Positions 11,106 to 21,194 are shown, numbered from the stretch's first letter. The stretch is 49,959 nt of DNA from Clostridiales bacterium DTU070 (GCA_001513105.1 LFSH01000076.1:8381-58339); one strand, 5' to 3'. Notes: generated by a model not told the origin, from the sequence alone. Made by a program: numbers and translations.

Positions 11106-12491
11106 ATGCCGATAAAAGCTGCTTTTATCGTACCGCATCCGCCGATTATACTCCCCGAAATAGGACGGGGTGAGGAAAAGAAAATACAGAAAACCATAGA
11201 CGCCTACATGGAAACAGCTAAAAGAATTTCCGAAATAAAACCCGAAACAATAATTGTTACTACACCTCATTCCATTCTTTATGCCGACTACTTTCATATA
11301 TCTCCTAACAGGAAGGCGAAGGGGAATATGCGCCGTTTCGGTGTATCCGGTCTTTCAATGGAGGCTGAATACGACAGCGAGTTTGTCCAGGTTTTATCCA
11401 GTGAAGCAGAAAAGGCCGATATACCGGCAGGAACCCTGGGCGAACGGGATCCTGAATTGGATCACGGTACCTTTATACCATTGTATTTTATCAATAAATT
11501 CTATACCGGCTACAAAATGGTCCGTATCGGGTTATCGGGACTGGACCATCTTGACCATTACCGTTTCGGGAAAATCATAGCAGATACTGTTGACAAACTT
11601 GGTCGTAACACTGTTTTTGTGGCAAGCGGTGACCTGTCTCACAAACTCCTGCACGACGGCCCGTATGGATTTGCAAAAGAGGGCCCGGAGTTTGACAAAC
11701 AGGTTACGGAAGCAATGAAGAACGGCGATTTTCTTGCCTTCATGAATTTTGATCCTTCATTCTGCGAGTCTGCCGCAGAATGCGGGCTGAGATCCTTTAT
11801 TATAATGGCCGGAGCACTGGATGGAAAGGAGTTGAAATCCGAGCTGCTGTCATACGAAGGGCCTTTCGGCGTAGGATATGCAGTGGCCTCATTTGAAGTT
11901 ACCGGCACGAATGAAAACCGCAGGTTTGATATAATTTATGAAACAGAACAGCGTAGAAAACTGGAAAATATAAAATCTTCCGAGGATGCATATGTAAAAC
12001 TTGCACGGCTCGCCCTTGAGACATATGTAAGAACAGGCAAATACGCAAAGCTGCCTGACAATCTTCCCGAAGAAATGCTAAACAGGAAAGCCGGTGTGTT
12101 TGTTTCATTGAAAAAGCATGGGCATTTGAGGGGCTGCATAGGAACAATCAGCCCCGTTACCCGAAACATAGCTGAAGAAATATTGCGTAATGCCGTAAGT
12201 GCCGGTACGGAGGATCCGAGGTTTTCACCGGTTACGGAAAAAGAGCTTGACGAAATAGTTTACAGTGTTGACGTTCTGTCAGAGCCCGAGCCCATTTCAT
12301 CAATGGATGAACTGGATGTTAAGAAATACGGAGTTATTGTTTCGCACGGACATCGCAGGGGTTTGCTGCTTCCGAACCTTGAAGGGATTGATACCCCTGA
12401 AATGCAGGTGGCCATTGCCTTGCAGAAAGCCGGTATAAGCAAAAACGAACCTTATTCAATGCAGCGTTTTGAGGTGGTGAGACATTTTTGA
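11106..12491 (+). CDS. MEMO-like / AMMECR1 fusion protein of the AmmeMemoRadiSam system
   Basis: A two-domain protein of 461 residues. The N-terminal half ([20 protein letters not shown], later [14 protein letters not shown] and [10 protein letters not shown]) belongs to the MEMO / class III extradiol dioxygenase-like family, with its conserved histidines. The C-terminal half is an AMMECR1 domain with the signature LRGCIGT and a [11 protein letters not shown] segment. Start at 11106 is supported by AAGGAGG at 11092-11098; a longer frame from 11058 lacks one. The stop overlaps the next gene's TTG by four bases, so it is translationally coupled to the radical SAM protein. The three-domain system is widespread in anaerobes; its reaction is not established to my knowledge. 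Confidence 0.9.
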   Translation: MPIKAAFIVPHPPIILPEIGRGEEKKIQKTIDAYMETAKRISEIKPETIIVTTPHSILYADYFHISPNRKAKGNMRRFGVSGLSMEAEYDSEFVQVLSSEAEKADIPAGTLGERDPELDHGTFIPLYFINKFYTGYKMVRIGLSGLDHLDHYRFGKIIADTVDKLGRNTVFVASGDLSHKLLHDGPYGFAKEGPEFDKQVTEAMKNGDFLAFMNFDPSFCESAAECGLRSFIIMAGALDGKELKSELLSYEGPFGVGYAVASFEVTGTNENRRFDIIYETEQRRKLENIKSSEDAYVKLARLALETYVRTGKYAKLPDNLPEEMLNRKAGVFVSLKKHGHLRGCIGTISPVTRNIAEEILRNAVSAGTEDPRFSPVTEKELDEIVYSVDVLSEPEPISSMDELDVKKYGVIVSHGHRRGLLLPNLEGIDTPEMQVAIALQKAGISKNEPYSMQRFEVVRHF

Positions 12492-13315
12492 AAAAGGTAT
12501 GCGATGTATGCCCGCATCATTGCAAAATCAGTGAAGGACAGCTGGGGTTCTGCAGAGCACGTACAAACAGGGACGGGAAGATTGTCTGTGAGAACTATGG
12601 AAAACTGACTTCAATAGCCCTGGATCCTGTTGAGAAAAAGCCTTTACACCGCTTTTTCCCCGGCAGCTTTATTCTGTCGGTCGGAAGCTACGGCTGTAAT
12701 TTAAGATGCCCGTTTTGCCAGAACAGCGGGATATCAATGACCTGCGGCGATCAGATCAATACCGAAAGGGTTATGCCCAAAGAACTTGTTAATGTTGCAA
12801 AAAGTTTAACAGACAAGGGGAATATCGGTATTGCATACACATATAACGAACCGCTGATAGGCTATGAATACGTAATGGATTGCGCAAGGCTTGCAAAAGA
12901 AGAGGGACTGAAAAACGTTGCGGTCACGAACGGATATATATGCGAAGGCCCGCTGATGAAACTTCTTCCGTTTATCGATGCAATGAATATTGATCTGAAG
13001 GCTTTTACGGAAGAATTCTATAAAAAGGTCAGGGGAAACATTGAAACGGTGAAAAGAACAATTGCTCTTGCGGCAAAAAAATGCCATGTGGAAGTAACTA
13101 CGCTGATAATTCCCGGAGAGAACGACAGTGAGGAGGAAATGGAGAAACTTTCGTCATGGCTTGCATCTATAAATCCCGAAATACCGCTTCACGTTACAAG
13201 GTTTTTCCCAAGATGGCTGATGAAGAGCAAAAAACCCACCCCTGTTGAAAAAATTTACAGGCTGGCTGATGTTGCAAGAAAAAACCTTCGCTATGTGTAT
13301 GAAGGGAATATATGA
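12488..13315 (+). CDS. AmmeMemoRadiSam system radical SAM enzyme
   Basis: A radical SAM protein of 275 residues, related to pyruvate-formate-lyase activating enzymes. The cluster-binding CX3CX2C motif is CNLRCPFC. An upstream cysteine set (CDVCPHHC, then GFCRAR) could bind another metal or zinc. [10 protein letters not shown] and the GENDSEEE segment are typical of this subfamily. The TTG start overlaps the previous stop (TTGA), with GAGGTGG at 12471-12477 as ribosome site. The tight coupling to the MEMO/AMMECR1 fusion indicates a shared pathway. Annotation as plain PFL-activating enzyme would be misleading; the substrate is unknown. Confidence 0.9.
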   Translation: MKKVCDVCPHHCKISEGQLGFCRARTNRDGKIVCENYGKLTSIALDPVEKKPLHRFFPGSFILSVGSYGCNLRCPFCQNSGISMTCGDQINTERVMPKELVNVAKSLTDKGNIGIAYTYNEPLIGYEYVMDCARLAKEEGLKNVAVTNGYICEGPLMKLLPFIDAMNIDLKAFTEEFYKKVRGNIETVKRTIALAAKKCHVEVTTLIIPGENDSEEEMEKLSSWLASINPEIPLHVTRFFPRWLMKSKKPTPVEKIYRLADVARKNLRYVYEGNI

Positions 13316-13353
13316 ATTAAACCTCAGCGCCTGGAGGAAACGGAGAAAATACT

Positions 13354-13737
13354 ATGACAGAAGTTGCAGCTGCCATTATATGGCGACATGATAAGATCCT
13401 GATATGCAAAAGGGGACCCGGAGGAAGTTGTGAATACCTGTGGGAGTTCCCGGGAGGAAAAAGGGAACCGGCTGAAACCCCGGAAGAATGCCTTGAAAGA
13501 GAATGCCGGGAGGAACTTGGAGTAACAATAAAAATAAACGGTATATTCGACAAAACCGTTTATAAATACCCCGACCGGGAAATAGCATTTACTTTCTTCA
13601 ATGCCGAAATAACCGGAGGGGAATTAAAGCCCGCCGTTCACGAGGAAATAAGGTGGGTTACGGTAAAAGAGCTTCCGGAATACGAATTTTGTCCTGCAGA
13701 TATGAAAATAATTGAACGGTTGTCGGAAGAGTATTGA
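13354..13737 (+). CDS. Nudix hydrolase, MutT-like nucleotide pyrophosphatase
   Basis: A 127-residue Nudix protein. The Nudix box GX5EX7REUXEEXGU is complete, running from GGKREPAETPEEC to ERECREELGV (about residues 30-52). Related proteins hydrolyse oxidised or non-canonical (deoxy)nucleoside triphosphates such as 8-oxo-dGTP or 5-methyl-dCTP, cleaning the nucleotide pool. Substrate cannot be decided from sequence. It starts 38 bases after the radical SAM gene, with GGAG before the ATG, and is followed by yjbQ on the same strand; co-transcription is plausible. Confidence 0.88.
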   Translation: MTEVAAAIIWRHDKILICKRGPGGSCEYLWEFPGGKREPAETPEECLERECREELGVTIKINGIFDKTVYKYPDREIAFTFFNAEITGGELKPAVHEEIRWVTVKELPEYEFCPADMKIIERLSEEY

Positions 13738-13812
13738 ACCGGATGTACGGTATGTTTTATTATTTATTTCCGGGTGAATGTTTATAAAACATAAGGAAAG
13801 GAAAGAAGGCAA

Positions 13813-14208
13813 ATGGTGTTTAAATACAGCATCAGGACAGGTAATGAAGGTTTTTACAACGTAACTTCGCAGGTCAGGGAGGCGGTAGTGAAAAGCGGTG
13901 TCAGTGACGGGATTTGCGTGGTTTTCTGTCCGCATACAACCGCCGGCATGACAATCAATGAAAATGCCGATCCCGATGTAACATCCGACATGATTTTTGC
14001 GCTGAACAAGACTATACCGCATCGCCCAGAATTTCGTCATTTTGAGGGAAATACCACTGCTCACGTGAAGGCAAGCCTTGTCGGAAGCAGTGTAACCGTG
14101 ATTATTGAAAACGGAAAACTTTTGCTTGGAACCTGGCAGGGGATATATTTCTGCGAATTTGACGGGCCAAGGAACAGGAATTATTACGTGAAAATCCTGA
14201 AAGGCTGA
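13813..14208 (+). CDS. yjbQ: YjbQ family protein (UPF0047, secondary thiamine-phosphate synthase type)
   Basis: The 131-residue product shows the conserved UPF0047 segment CPHTTAGMTINENADPDV with its histidine, and a second conserved C-terminal region GTWQGIYFCEFDGPRNR. E. coli YjbQ has weak thiamine-phosphate synthase activity, which gave the family its name, but the physiological role is uncertain. GAAAGGAAAGAAGG precedes the ATG. It sits between a Nudix hydrolase and sfsA in a run of small conserved genes that look like a loose housekeeping operon. Confidence 0.9.
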   Translation: MVFKYSIRTGNEGFYNVTSQVREAVVKSGVSDGICVVFCPHTTAGMTINENADPDVTSDMIFALNKTIPHRPEFRHFEGNTTAHVKASLVGSSVTVIIENGKLLLGTWQGIYFCEFDGPRNRNYYVKILKG

Positions 14209-14238
14209 TTTGTTTCAGAAACCATAACTGAAAGGAAA

Positions 14239-14943
14239 GTGACACAGCTGCGCTATTCAGACATTTGCGAGGGTACCTTTATAAGAAGGAAAAACAGGTT
14301 CATAGCAGAGGTAATGGTTGACGGAAGGGAAACGGTATGCCATGTAAAAAACACCGGGCGGCTTAAGGAACTGCTTACGAAAGATGCAACGGTATACCTT
14401 GAAAAAAGCAGCAACCCGAAACGAAAAACGGGTTTATCGCTTATATCCGTAGAAAAGGACGGGCGTATAGTCAATATTGATTCGCAGGTCCCGAACAAGG
14501 TCCTTTACGAAGCACTGACAGGCGGGAAAATAAAACTTCCGGGCTTTGAAAACATAACCTTTTTAAAACAGGAATATACATACCGTTCATCCAGGTTCGA
14601 CTTTTATATTGAAAGCATGAACCGTATGGCATATATCGAGGTGAAGGGAGTTACCCTTCTGGACAACGGTGTTGCAAAGTTTCCCGATGCGCCCACCATA
14701 AGAGGCGTTAAGCATATATATGAGCTGATGAATGCGAAAAAAGAAGGTTTTGACGCATTTGTAATTTTTATTGTGCAGATGAGCGATACCAGGTATTTTG
14801 CCCCGAACGACGGAACCCATAAGGAATTTGGGGATGCCCTCCGCCTTGCAAAACGAAACGGGGTTGAAATTCACGCGTATGAGTGCGACACGGGCCCGGA
14901 CTTTATTGAATTTAACGGCAGACAATGCGATGTCCTGTTATAA
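14239..14943 (+). CDS. sfsA: SfsA family DNA/RNA nuclease-like protein
   Basis: A 234-residue protein of the SfsA (sugar fermentation stimulation) family. It has an N-terminal OB-like part (GRETVCHVKNTGRLKELL) and a PD-(D/E)XK-like nuclease part (RFDFYIE, AYIEVKGVTLL, FPDAPTIRGVKHIYEL, FVIFIVQM). The conserved EVKG is the expected metal-binding motif of the nuclease fold. The start codon is GTG, three bases after AAGGA, a short spacing that leaves some doubt about the exact start. In E. coli SfsA was linked to maltose gene expression; the real function is unclear. Confidence 0.92.
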   Translation: MTQLRYSDICEGTFIRRKNRFIAEVMVDGRETVCHVKNTGRLKELLTKDATVYLEKSSNPKRKTGLSLISVEKDGRIVNIDSQVPNKVLYEALTGGKIKLPGFENITFLKQEYTYRSSRFDFYIESMNRMAYIEVKGVTLLDNGVAKFPDAPTIRGVKHIYELMNAKKEGFDAFVIFIVQMSDTRYFAPNDGTHKEFGDALRLAKRNGVEIHAYECDTGPDFIEFNGRQCDVLL

Positions 14944-15101
14944 CGTAGTCCGGTTCACGGGTAAACTGTCGGATGAACGGCTTTTTCTTGAATGACTGTT
15001 TATTGCATGATAATATTATTGTAATATGATTGTATGATTCAGGTTTAGCTGCCTGATTATTCGTTTTTACAGAACACAATAAATTAAAGGGAGTGGAATA
15101 C

Positions 15102-16703
15102 ATGATATTGAGCGATTCAGGGTTGAAAAACCGGGAGCCTTGGGTTGAAGCCGGGTTTGAGCTGCCGGAATATGACCGTGAAAAAGTAAGGGAAAATACT
15201 CTGAAAAACCCGACCTGGCTGCACTTTGGAGCAGGTAATATCTTCAGGGGTTTTCCTGCCGCCCTTCAGCAGAAACTTCTGAATGACGGGAAAACCGACA
15301 AAGGTATAATTGTTTGCGAAGGTTACGACTACGAGATTATTGAAAAGGCCTACAAGCCTTACGATAACCTCAGTGTCCTTGTTGTACTGAAACCTGACGG
15401 AAACATGCAGAAGAAAGTGATAGCTTCTGTTGTGGAAGCGCTTACAACTGAGCAAAGCAACTGGCAGAGGCTGAAAAACATTTTTGCAAACCCGTCACTG
15501 CAAATGGTGAGCTTTACAATAACCGAAAAAGGATACAGCCTGAAGAATGCAAAAGGGGAGTATTACGGAGATGTAGTAAGCGATTTCGAAAACGGACCCG
15601 AATACCCCAAGAGCTTTATAGGCAAACTTGCATCGCTGTGTTATGAAAGGTACAGGAGCGGAAAATATCCGCTGGCTCTGGTCAGCATGGACAACTGTTC
15701 CCATAACGGAACGAAACTTTACGAGGCAGTCAGCGCTTTCGCCGGGGAATGGGTGAAGAACGGCCTTGTTGAAAAAGGTTTTGCAGACTATATAAATGAC
15801 CCTGGGAAGGTATCATTTCCATGGAGCATGATAGACAAAATCACGCCAAGACCTGATCCGGGCGTAAAGGAAATGCTTGAGGAAAGCGGACTTGATAGCA
15901 CCGAAATCATAACAACGTCAAAAAACACGTATACCGCACCTTTTGTAAATGCCGAAGAGCCCGAATACCTTGTTATTGAAAACCTGTTCCCGAACGGCAG
16001 GCCTTCCCTTGAGGATGCAGGCGTCATTTTTACCGACAGGGAAACCGTCGACAAGGTGGAGAAAATGAAGGTATGCACATGTTTAAATCCGCTTCATACT
16101 GCCCTTGCAGTATATGGTTGCCTTTTGGGCTATAACGCAATTTATAAAGAGATGGAAGATGAACAGCTTAAAGCCCTTGTAGAGAAAATAGGCTTTGAAG
16201 AAGGGCTGCCCGTTGTTATAAATCCGGGAATAATCAATCCTGAAGCCTTTATCAGGGAAGTTGTTGAGAAGAGACTGCCGAACCCGTTTGTACCGGATAC
16301 ACCGCAAAGAATAGCAACAGATACATCCCAAAAACTGGCCATCAGGTTTGGAGAAACCATTAAGGCATATCAAAGAAGGGAAGACCTGAACGCAAAAGAC
16401 TTAAAGTTCATACCCCTTGTTTTTGCCGGCTGGCTAAGGTATCTCATGGCAACAGACGATGATGGAAAGCCCTTTGAATTAAGTCCCGATCCCCTTATGG
16501 ATCATCTTAAGAAATTAGTTGAAGGAATAAACCTTGGTGACAGGGGGCCTTTTGATGAAAAACTGAAACCCGTGCTTTCGGATTCATCCATTTTCGGGGT
16601 TGACCTTTTTGAAGCCGGGCTGGCGGATAAAGTTTTAGGTTACTTCGAAGAGCTCATTCAGGGTCCGGGGGCGGTCAGGTCAACGCTTAAAAAATACCTG
16701 TAG
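15102..16703 (+). CDS. Mannitol dehydrogenase family oxidoreductase (fructuronate/tagaturonate reductase type)
   Basis: This 533-residue protein belongs to the long-chain mannitol dehydrogenase family of NAD(P)H-dependent polyol and hexuronate reductases. The nucleotide-binding start WLHFGAGNIFRGF, the family motif MIDKITPRPD and the catalytic region KMKVCTCLNPLHTALA are visible; the last replaces the usual LNxxHS. Members reduce D-fructuronate or D-tagaturonate, or oxidise mannitol or arabinitol; which applies is undecided. ATG 15102 is chosen because GGGAG at 15088-15092 is well spaced for it, while the GTG at 15093 overlaps that site. Next come GH127 and GH112 genes, which would fit hexuronate metabolism from pectin. 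A terminator follows. Confidence 0.85.
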   Translation: MILSDSGLKNREPWVEAGFELPEYDREKVRENTLKNPTWLHFGAGNIFRGFPAALQQKLLNDGKTDKGIIVCEGYDYEIIEKAYKPYDNLSVLVVLKPDGNMQKKVIASVVEALTTEQSNWQRLKNIFANPSLQMVSFTITEKGYSLKNAKGEYYGDVVSDFENGPEYPKSFIGKLASLCYERYRSGKYPLALVSMDNCSHNGTKLYEAVSAFAGEWVKNGLVEKGFADYINDPGKVSFPWSMIDKITPRPDPGVKEMLEESGLDSTEIITTSKNTYTAPFVNAEEPEYLVIENLFPNGRPSLEDAGVIFTDRETVDKVEKMKVCTCLNPLHTALAVYGCLLGYNAIYKEMEDEQLKALVEKIGFEEGLPVVINPGIINPEAFIREVVEKRLPNPFVPDTPQRIATDTSQKLAIRFGETIKAYQRREDLNAKDLKFIPLVFAGWLRYLMATDDDGKPFELSPDPLMDHLKKLVEGINLGDRGPFDEKLKPVLSDSSIFGVDLFEAGLADKVLGYFEELIQGPGAVRSTLKKYL

Positions 16704-16760
16704 GTTATAAGACGGAAGAAATACGTTCCTGTTGAGTAATGGTTTAAACAATGCGTAAGC

Positions 16761-16802
16761 AAATACGGCATGCGGGATAAAGACCGCGTGCCGTATTTTT
16801 TA
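16761..16802 (+). terminator. Intrinsic terminator
   Basis: Stem ATACGGCATGCGG / CCGCGTGCCGTAT with one mismatch and an eight-base loop, then a T-run. Confidence 0.88.
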
Positions 16803-16939
16803 CTGTATTAACCCACTTACCTGTTTTGACAAAAAATCTATTTATTACACATCCCAAACTTTAAATAGAAAAGCCTAATGACATTAGCTCTGCTTTATTG
16901 TATGCTAAGTGTAAGAAGTTCTGCGGGGAGGTTTTTGAA

Positions 16940-18889
16940 ATGGGAATTTCCGAACCTGTATCGAAGAGAAATGTTAAAATAAATGATAATTTCTTCGGGT
17001 ATTATACCAGGCTTGCCAGGGATGTAATGATCCCATACCAGTGGGAAGTACTGAATGACAGGGTTGATGATGCGGAGCCGAGCCATGCTGTGAAAAATTT
17101 CAGGATAGCTGCAGGACTTGAAAAAGGAGATTTCTATGGGTTCGTGTTCCAGGACAGCGATGTGGCAAAATGGCTTGAGGCAGTAGGCCACAGTTTAATG
17201 ACCCATCCCGACCCCGGGCGTGAAAAGATTGCTGACGAAATGATCGATTTAATGGAAAAAGCCCAGTGTTCCGACGGGTACCTGGATACGTACTATATCA
17301 TAAACAGGAAAGAGAAACGCTGGTCGAACCTGTGCGAATGCCATGAACTGTATTGCGCCGGGCACCTTATTGAAGCTGCCGTTGCATACTATGAAGCAAC
17401 CGGAAAGGACAAACTTCTTAAAATAGCCTGCCGTTTTGCAGATTTAATAGATTCGGTGTTCGGCCCGGAAGAAGGGAAAATCAAGGGTTACCCCGGTCAC
17501 CAGGAAATAGAGCTTGCACTGGTGAAACTTTACCGGGCAACCAATAATCCAAAGTATTTGAAGCTCAGCAAATTCTTTATAGATGAAAGAGGCAGTGAAC
17601 CCAGCTATTTCATACATGAGTGGGAACATGTGAGGGGAAAGGTATCCCACTGGACCAAGAAAGAGGAACCTGCTCCGAACCTCGAATACTGCCAGGCCCA
17701 TAAGCCTGTCAGGCTGCAGGATAAGGCGGTCGGTCACGCGGTTCGTGCTGTTTACATGTACAGCGGGATGGCCGATATTGCTTATGAAACCGGGGACAAG
17801 GATCTTTTCGACGCCCTGAGAAGGTTATGGCTGAATATTACAAAGCGGCAGATGTATATAACCGGGGGAATAGGTTCAACCCGGCATGGAGAGGCCTTCA
17901 CTTTCGATTACGACCTTCCGAATGATACGGTATACGCCGAAACCTGCGCATCAATTGGGCTTGTTTTCTTTGCCCATCGCATGCTGAAGATGGATCTCTC
18001 AGGAGAGTACGGCGATGTTATTGAAAAAGTACTCTATAACCTCGTGCCCGGGGCCATGTCCCTGAACGGCAAAGAGTTCTTTTATGTAAACCCGCTTGAG
18101 GTATGGCCGGAGGCCTGTGAAAAAAACCCGGGCAGGCATCATGTAAAACACAGGCGCCAGAAATGGTTCAGCTGCGCATGCTGCCCTCCGAATATAGCAA
18201 GGCTCCTTGCATCACTGGGCGATTATATTTATTCGGTGAACCAGGATACATTGTTTGTTCATTTATACATAGGCTCAGAGGCTGAAACCGGTCTTTGCGG
18301 CAAAAGAGTTTCGGTAAGGCAGGAATCGAAATACCCGTACGACGGAGAGGTTTGCTTTGTGGTGTCGGCTGACGGGCCGGTGGATTTCAGCCTTGCTCTG
18401 CGTATCCCTTCCTGGTGCAGGAAATACGAAATATATATAAACGGCGAAAGGGAAAACTATGAGATAAAAAACGGGTATGCAGTTTTGAACAGGGCCTGGG
18501 AAAACAGCGACAGCGTTCGGATATTTATGGATATGCCTGTTGAAATAATAACATCAAACCCGAAGGTAAGGGAGAATGCAGGAAAAGTCTGTATTATGCG
18601 CGGGCCTCTTGTATACTGCATTGAAGAGGCGGACAACGGTCCGAACCTATCCGACGTCGCGCTTTGCCCCGACAGTGAAATAAAAACCGAAAAAAGCGCC
18701 GATCTTCCTGAAGGCACAGTGGTAATAACGGTAAAAGGCATAAGAACCGTTGATGATGAATGGGATAATGATCTTTACAGGCCATACCGGAAAAAGATCC
18801 GGCCTGTTGAAATAAAGGCCATACCGTACTATCTCTGGGGAAACCGCGGCGAGGGGGAAATGCAGGTATGGATAAGAGCAGCGCAATAA
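16940..18889 (+). CDS. GH127 beta-L-arabinofuranosidase (DUF1680)
   Basis: A 649-residue cytoplasmic enzyme (no signal peptide) of family GH127, typified by HypBA1 of Bifidobacterium longum. That enzyme removes beta-L-arabinofuranose and uses a zinc-bound cysteine as nucleophile. The zinc ligands are present: ETC (E334, C336) and the CC pair in CACCPPNIARLLASLG (C414, C415), with the same spacing as E338/C340/C417/C418 of HypBA1 from memory. The start at 16940 has GGGGAGG upstream at 16924-16930; a longer frame from 16898 does not. It sits 27 bases before a GH112 phosphorylase. Possible substrates are arabinosides from plant glycoproteins or pectin, or beta-L-arabinobiose. Confidence 0.92.
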   Translation: MGISEPVSKRNVKINDNFFGYYTRLARDVMIPYQWEVLNDRVDDAEPSHAVKNFRIAAGLEKGDFYGFVFQDSDVAKWLEAVGHSLMTHPDPGREKIADEMIDLMEKAQCSDGYLDTYYIINRKEKRWSNLCECHELYCAGHLIEAAVAYYEATGKDKLLKIACRFADLIDSVFGPEEGKIKGYPGHQEIELALVKLYRATNNPKYLKLSKFFIDERGSEPSYFIHEWEHVRGKVSHWTKKEEPAPNLEYCQAHKPVRLQDKAVGHAVRAVYMYSGMADIAYETGDKDLFDALRRLWLNITKRQMYITGGIGSTRHGEAFTFDYDLPNDTVYAETCASIGLVFFAHRMLKMDLSGEYGDVIEKVLYNLVPGAMSLNGKEFFYVNPLEVWPEACEKNPGRHHVKHRRQKWFSCACCPPNIARLLASLGDYIYSVNQDTLFVHLYIGSEAETGLCGKRVSVRQESKYPYDGEVCFVVSADGPVDFSLALRIPSWCRKYEIYINGERENYEIKNGYAVLNRAWENSDSVRIFMDMPVEIITSNPKVRENAGKVCIMRGPLVYCIEEADNGPNLSDVALCPDSEIKTEKSADLPEGTVVITVKGIRTVDDEWDNDLYRPYRKKIRPVEIKAIPYYLWGNRGEGEMQVWIRAAQ

Positions 18890-18916
18890 AACAAATGCAG
18901 GGAATGGAGGTATAAT

Positions 18917-21103
18917 ATGACGGCAAAAAGCAAGGGATCTTTTACATTGCCCGGAGAAGCGGGTTATGAGGATTTAACGCTGCAGCTGGCGGAAAAATGG
19001 GGAGCAGACGTTATAAGGGACAGTGACGGAACGGTTCTGTCTCCTGAAATCCTGAAGTCGGGTTATGATATTTACTCAACTTTATGCCTTGTACGGGCGG
19101 ACAACAGCTGGGCAAAAGCCAACCGCGACAAACTGCAGCAGAATTATCTCATGTCTGATCCTGTAATTGCGAAGGACAGTACCGTAACAATAGACCTGTT
19201 GAAGGGATATTTCAGGGAACAGTTCGAAGTCAATTTCAACGACGATCCAAAGAGGTGGTGGCAGGTTTTTGACCGTACAACAGGCGAAGAGGTCCCGAAG
19301 GAGAACTGGGATTATAACAGCGGAAACGGCACCGTTACAATTAAAAACGCTGTAAAATGGCACAGGTATACTGTGAACTTCCTGGCGTACAGGATTTGGG
19401 AAGCCATTTCAATGTATAATCACATAACCAACGACTGGGGCGACAGGGAGCATCTCATGCCGATAGATCCCGTTTACCCCGAAACCCAGGAATTCATCCT
19501 GAGTTTCCTGGAAAAATGGCTTAAGGAACATCCGCATACAAACGTGGTAAGGTTTACATCAATGTTTTACAACTTCTGCTGGTTCTGGGGTGATGATCCC
19601 GAAAATCTCAGGTACCGTTATTCCGACTGGGCGTCATACGACTTTTCGGTCAGCCCGTACGCAATTGGGAAGTTCGAGGAGAAAACCGGAATCAGGCTTA
19701 CCTCGGAAGATTTTATCAACAAAGGCCTGTTAAACAACACCCATAATGTGCCTTCACCGAAAATAAGGGCATGGATGGACTTTGTGAATGAATTCGTTGT
19801 TTCGTTCGGCAGAAAATGTGTAGACCTGGTTCATAAATACGGGAAGAAAGCCTATGTATTCTATGATGATCACTGGATAGGAATAGAGCCGTACAGTCCA
19901 AGATTCAAGGATTTCAACTTCGACGGGCTTATAAAATGCGTTTTCAATGCCTTCGAGGCAAGGAAATGCGCAGGGGTAACCGGTGTTGAAACCCACGAGC
20001 TGCGGCTTCACCCGTACCTTTTCCCAACAGGGCTGAAAGGCGAGCCAACCTTCAAGGAAGGGGGGGACCCCACAAAGGATGCCAAAAACTTCTGGGTGAA
20101 AGTCCGCCGTGCATTGCTTCGCGCCCCGGTACAGAGAATAGGCCTTGGAGGGTATCTGCATCTTGTAAAGGATTTCCCCGACTTCATTGACTATATTGAA
20201 GAACTGGCAAATGAATTCAGAACTCTTAAAGGTCTCCACGAAAATGACAAGCCGTATACCGTTCCGGGAAAGGTTGCGGTACTAACCTGCTGGGGAAGGC
20301 TCAGAACATGGATCTGCAGCGGGCATATGCATGAACAGCCCCATCTTGATTTGAACCATGTGAACGAAGCACTGGCAGGGCTGCCTCTCGATGTGGAATA
20401 TATCAGTTTTGATGATATTCGGGAAAAAGGAATTCCTGAAGACGTAAAGGTTATCATCAACTGCGGAAGGCTGGACAGCGCATGGAGCGGCGGCGACAAC
20501 TGGAAAGATCCCGTTGTAACAGGGAAAATAACCGAATGGGTTGCGAAAGGCGGCGGATTCATAGGAATAGCAGAACCGACGGCAACGGTATTCAGCAGTC
20601 AATACTTCCAGCTGTCGCATATACTGGGAGTTGACAGGGAGACAGGCCGCACCCTGTCGAGGAATAAATACAGGTACACATTGAACGAAAAACATTTTAT
20701 CATGGATGACGTCAGGGATATCCCTGATTTCGGCACCGAAGTAGACAATGTATACGCAACAGGCGGTGAATCAAAAGTATTGGCTGATAAAGACGGCAGT
20801 GTCAGGATAGCCACCAAAGAATTTGAGAACGGCAGAGGCGTTTATTTCTCAGGCTTCAGGTATAACGCCCAGAACACAAGAATGCTGTACAGGGCAATTC
20901 TCTGGGCGGCCGGCAATGAGCAGCAAATTCAGTATTGGACCACCGATAATTTTAACACTGAATGTGCATTCTTTGTTAACAGCCGGAAACTTGTCGTGAT
21001 AAATAACGGTGAGAATGCGGAGAATGCGGTAATCACCAGTGACAAGGGCGAAAGGATTGAAGCAAGCCTGGAGCCATATGCCATAAAAATTCTGGATGTA
21101 TAA
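18917..21103 (+). CDS. GH112 phosphorylase (galacto-N-biose/lacto-N-biose or galactosyl-rhamnose phosphorylase)
   Basis: A 728-residue cytoplasmic phosphorylase of family GH112. These enzymes split beta-galactosides with phosphate to give alpha-galactose 1-phosphate, saving ATP. Known specificities are Gal-beta-1,3-GlcNAc/GalNAc and, in plant-degrading clostridia, D-Gal-beta-1,4-L-rhamnose. The start KGSFTLPGEAGYEDLTLQLA and the segments RFTSMFYNFCWFWG and YDDHWIG (316-322) are typical. The last probably carries the acid residue corresponding to D313 of the bifidobacterial enzyme (inference). GGAGG precedes the ATG. Pairing with GH127 and a hexuronate-type reductase favours galactosyl-rhamnose from rhamnogalacturonan, but this is not proven. 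Confidence 0.92.
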   Translation: MTAKSKGSFTLPGEAGYEDLTLQLAEKWGADVIRDSDGTVLSPEILKSGYDIYSTLCLVRADNSWAKANRDKLQQNYLMSDPVIAKDSTVTIDLLKGYFREQFEVNFNDDPKRWWQVFDRTTGEEVPKENWDYNSGNGTVTIKNAVKWHRYTVNFLAYRIWEAISMYNHITNDWGDREHLMPIDPVYPETQEFILSFLEKWLKEHPHTNVVRFTSMFYNFCWFWGDDPENLRYRYSDWASYDFSVSPYAIGKFEEKTGIRLTSEDFINKGLLNNTHNVPSPKIRAWMDFVNEFVVSFGRKCVDLVHKYGKKAYVFYDDHWIGIEPYSPRFKDFNFDGLIKCVFNAFEARKCAGVTGVETHELRLHPYLFPTGLKGEPTFKEGGDPTKDAKNFWVKVRRALLRAPVQRIGLGGYLHLVKDFPDFIDYIEELANEFRTLKGLHENDKPYTVPGKVAVLTCWGRLRTWICSGHMHEQPHLDLNHVNEALAGLPLDVEYISFDDIREKGIPEDVKVIINCGRLDSAWSGGDNWKDPVVTGKITEWVAKGGGFIGIAEPTATVFSSQYFQLSHILGVDRETGRTLSRNKYRYTLNEKHFIMDDVRDIPDFGTEVDNVYATGGESKVLADKDGSVRIATKEFENGRGVYFSGFRYNAQNTRMLYRAILWAAGNEQQIQYWTTDNFNTECAFFVNSRKLVVINNGENAENAVITSDKGERIEASLEPYAIKILDV

Positions 21104-21167
21104 GCAACTGCATGCTTCAAGTGCATTTACAGCGTATTTTTACGTACCTGGCTGCGAATTAAACCAT

Positions 21168-21194
21168 GGTCCGCTTTTTGCGGACCGTTTTTTT
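21168..21194 (+). terminator. Intrinsic terminator after GH112
   Basis: Perfect stem GGTCCGC / GCGGACC with a TTTTT loop, followed by G and seven T residues. Confidence 0.92.
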
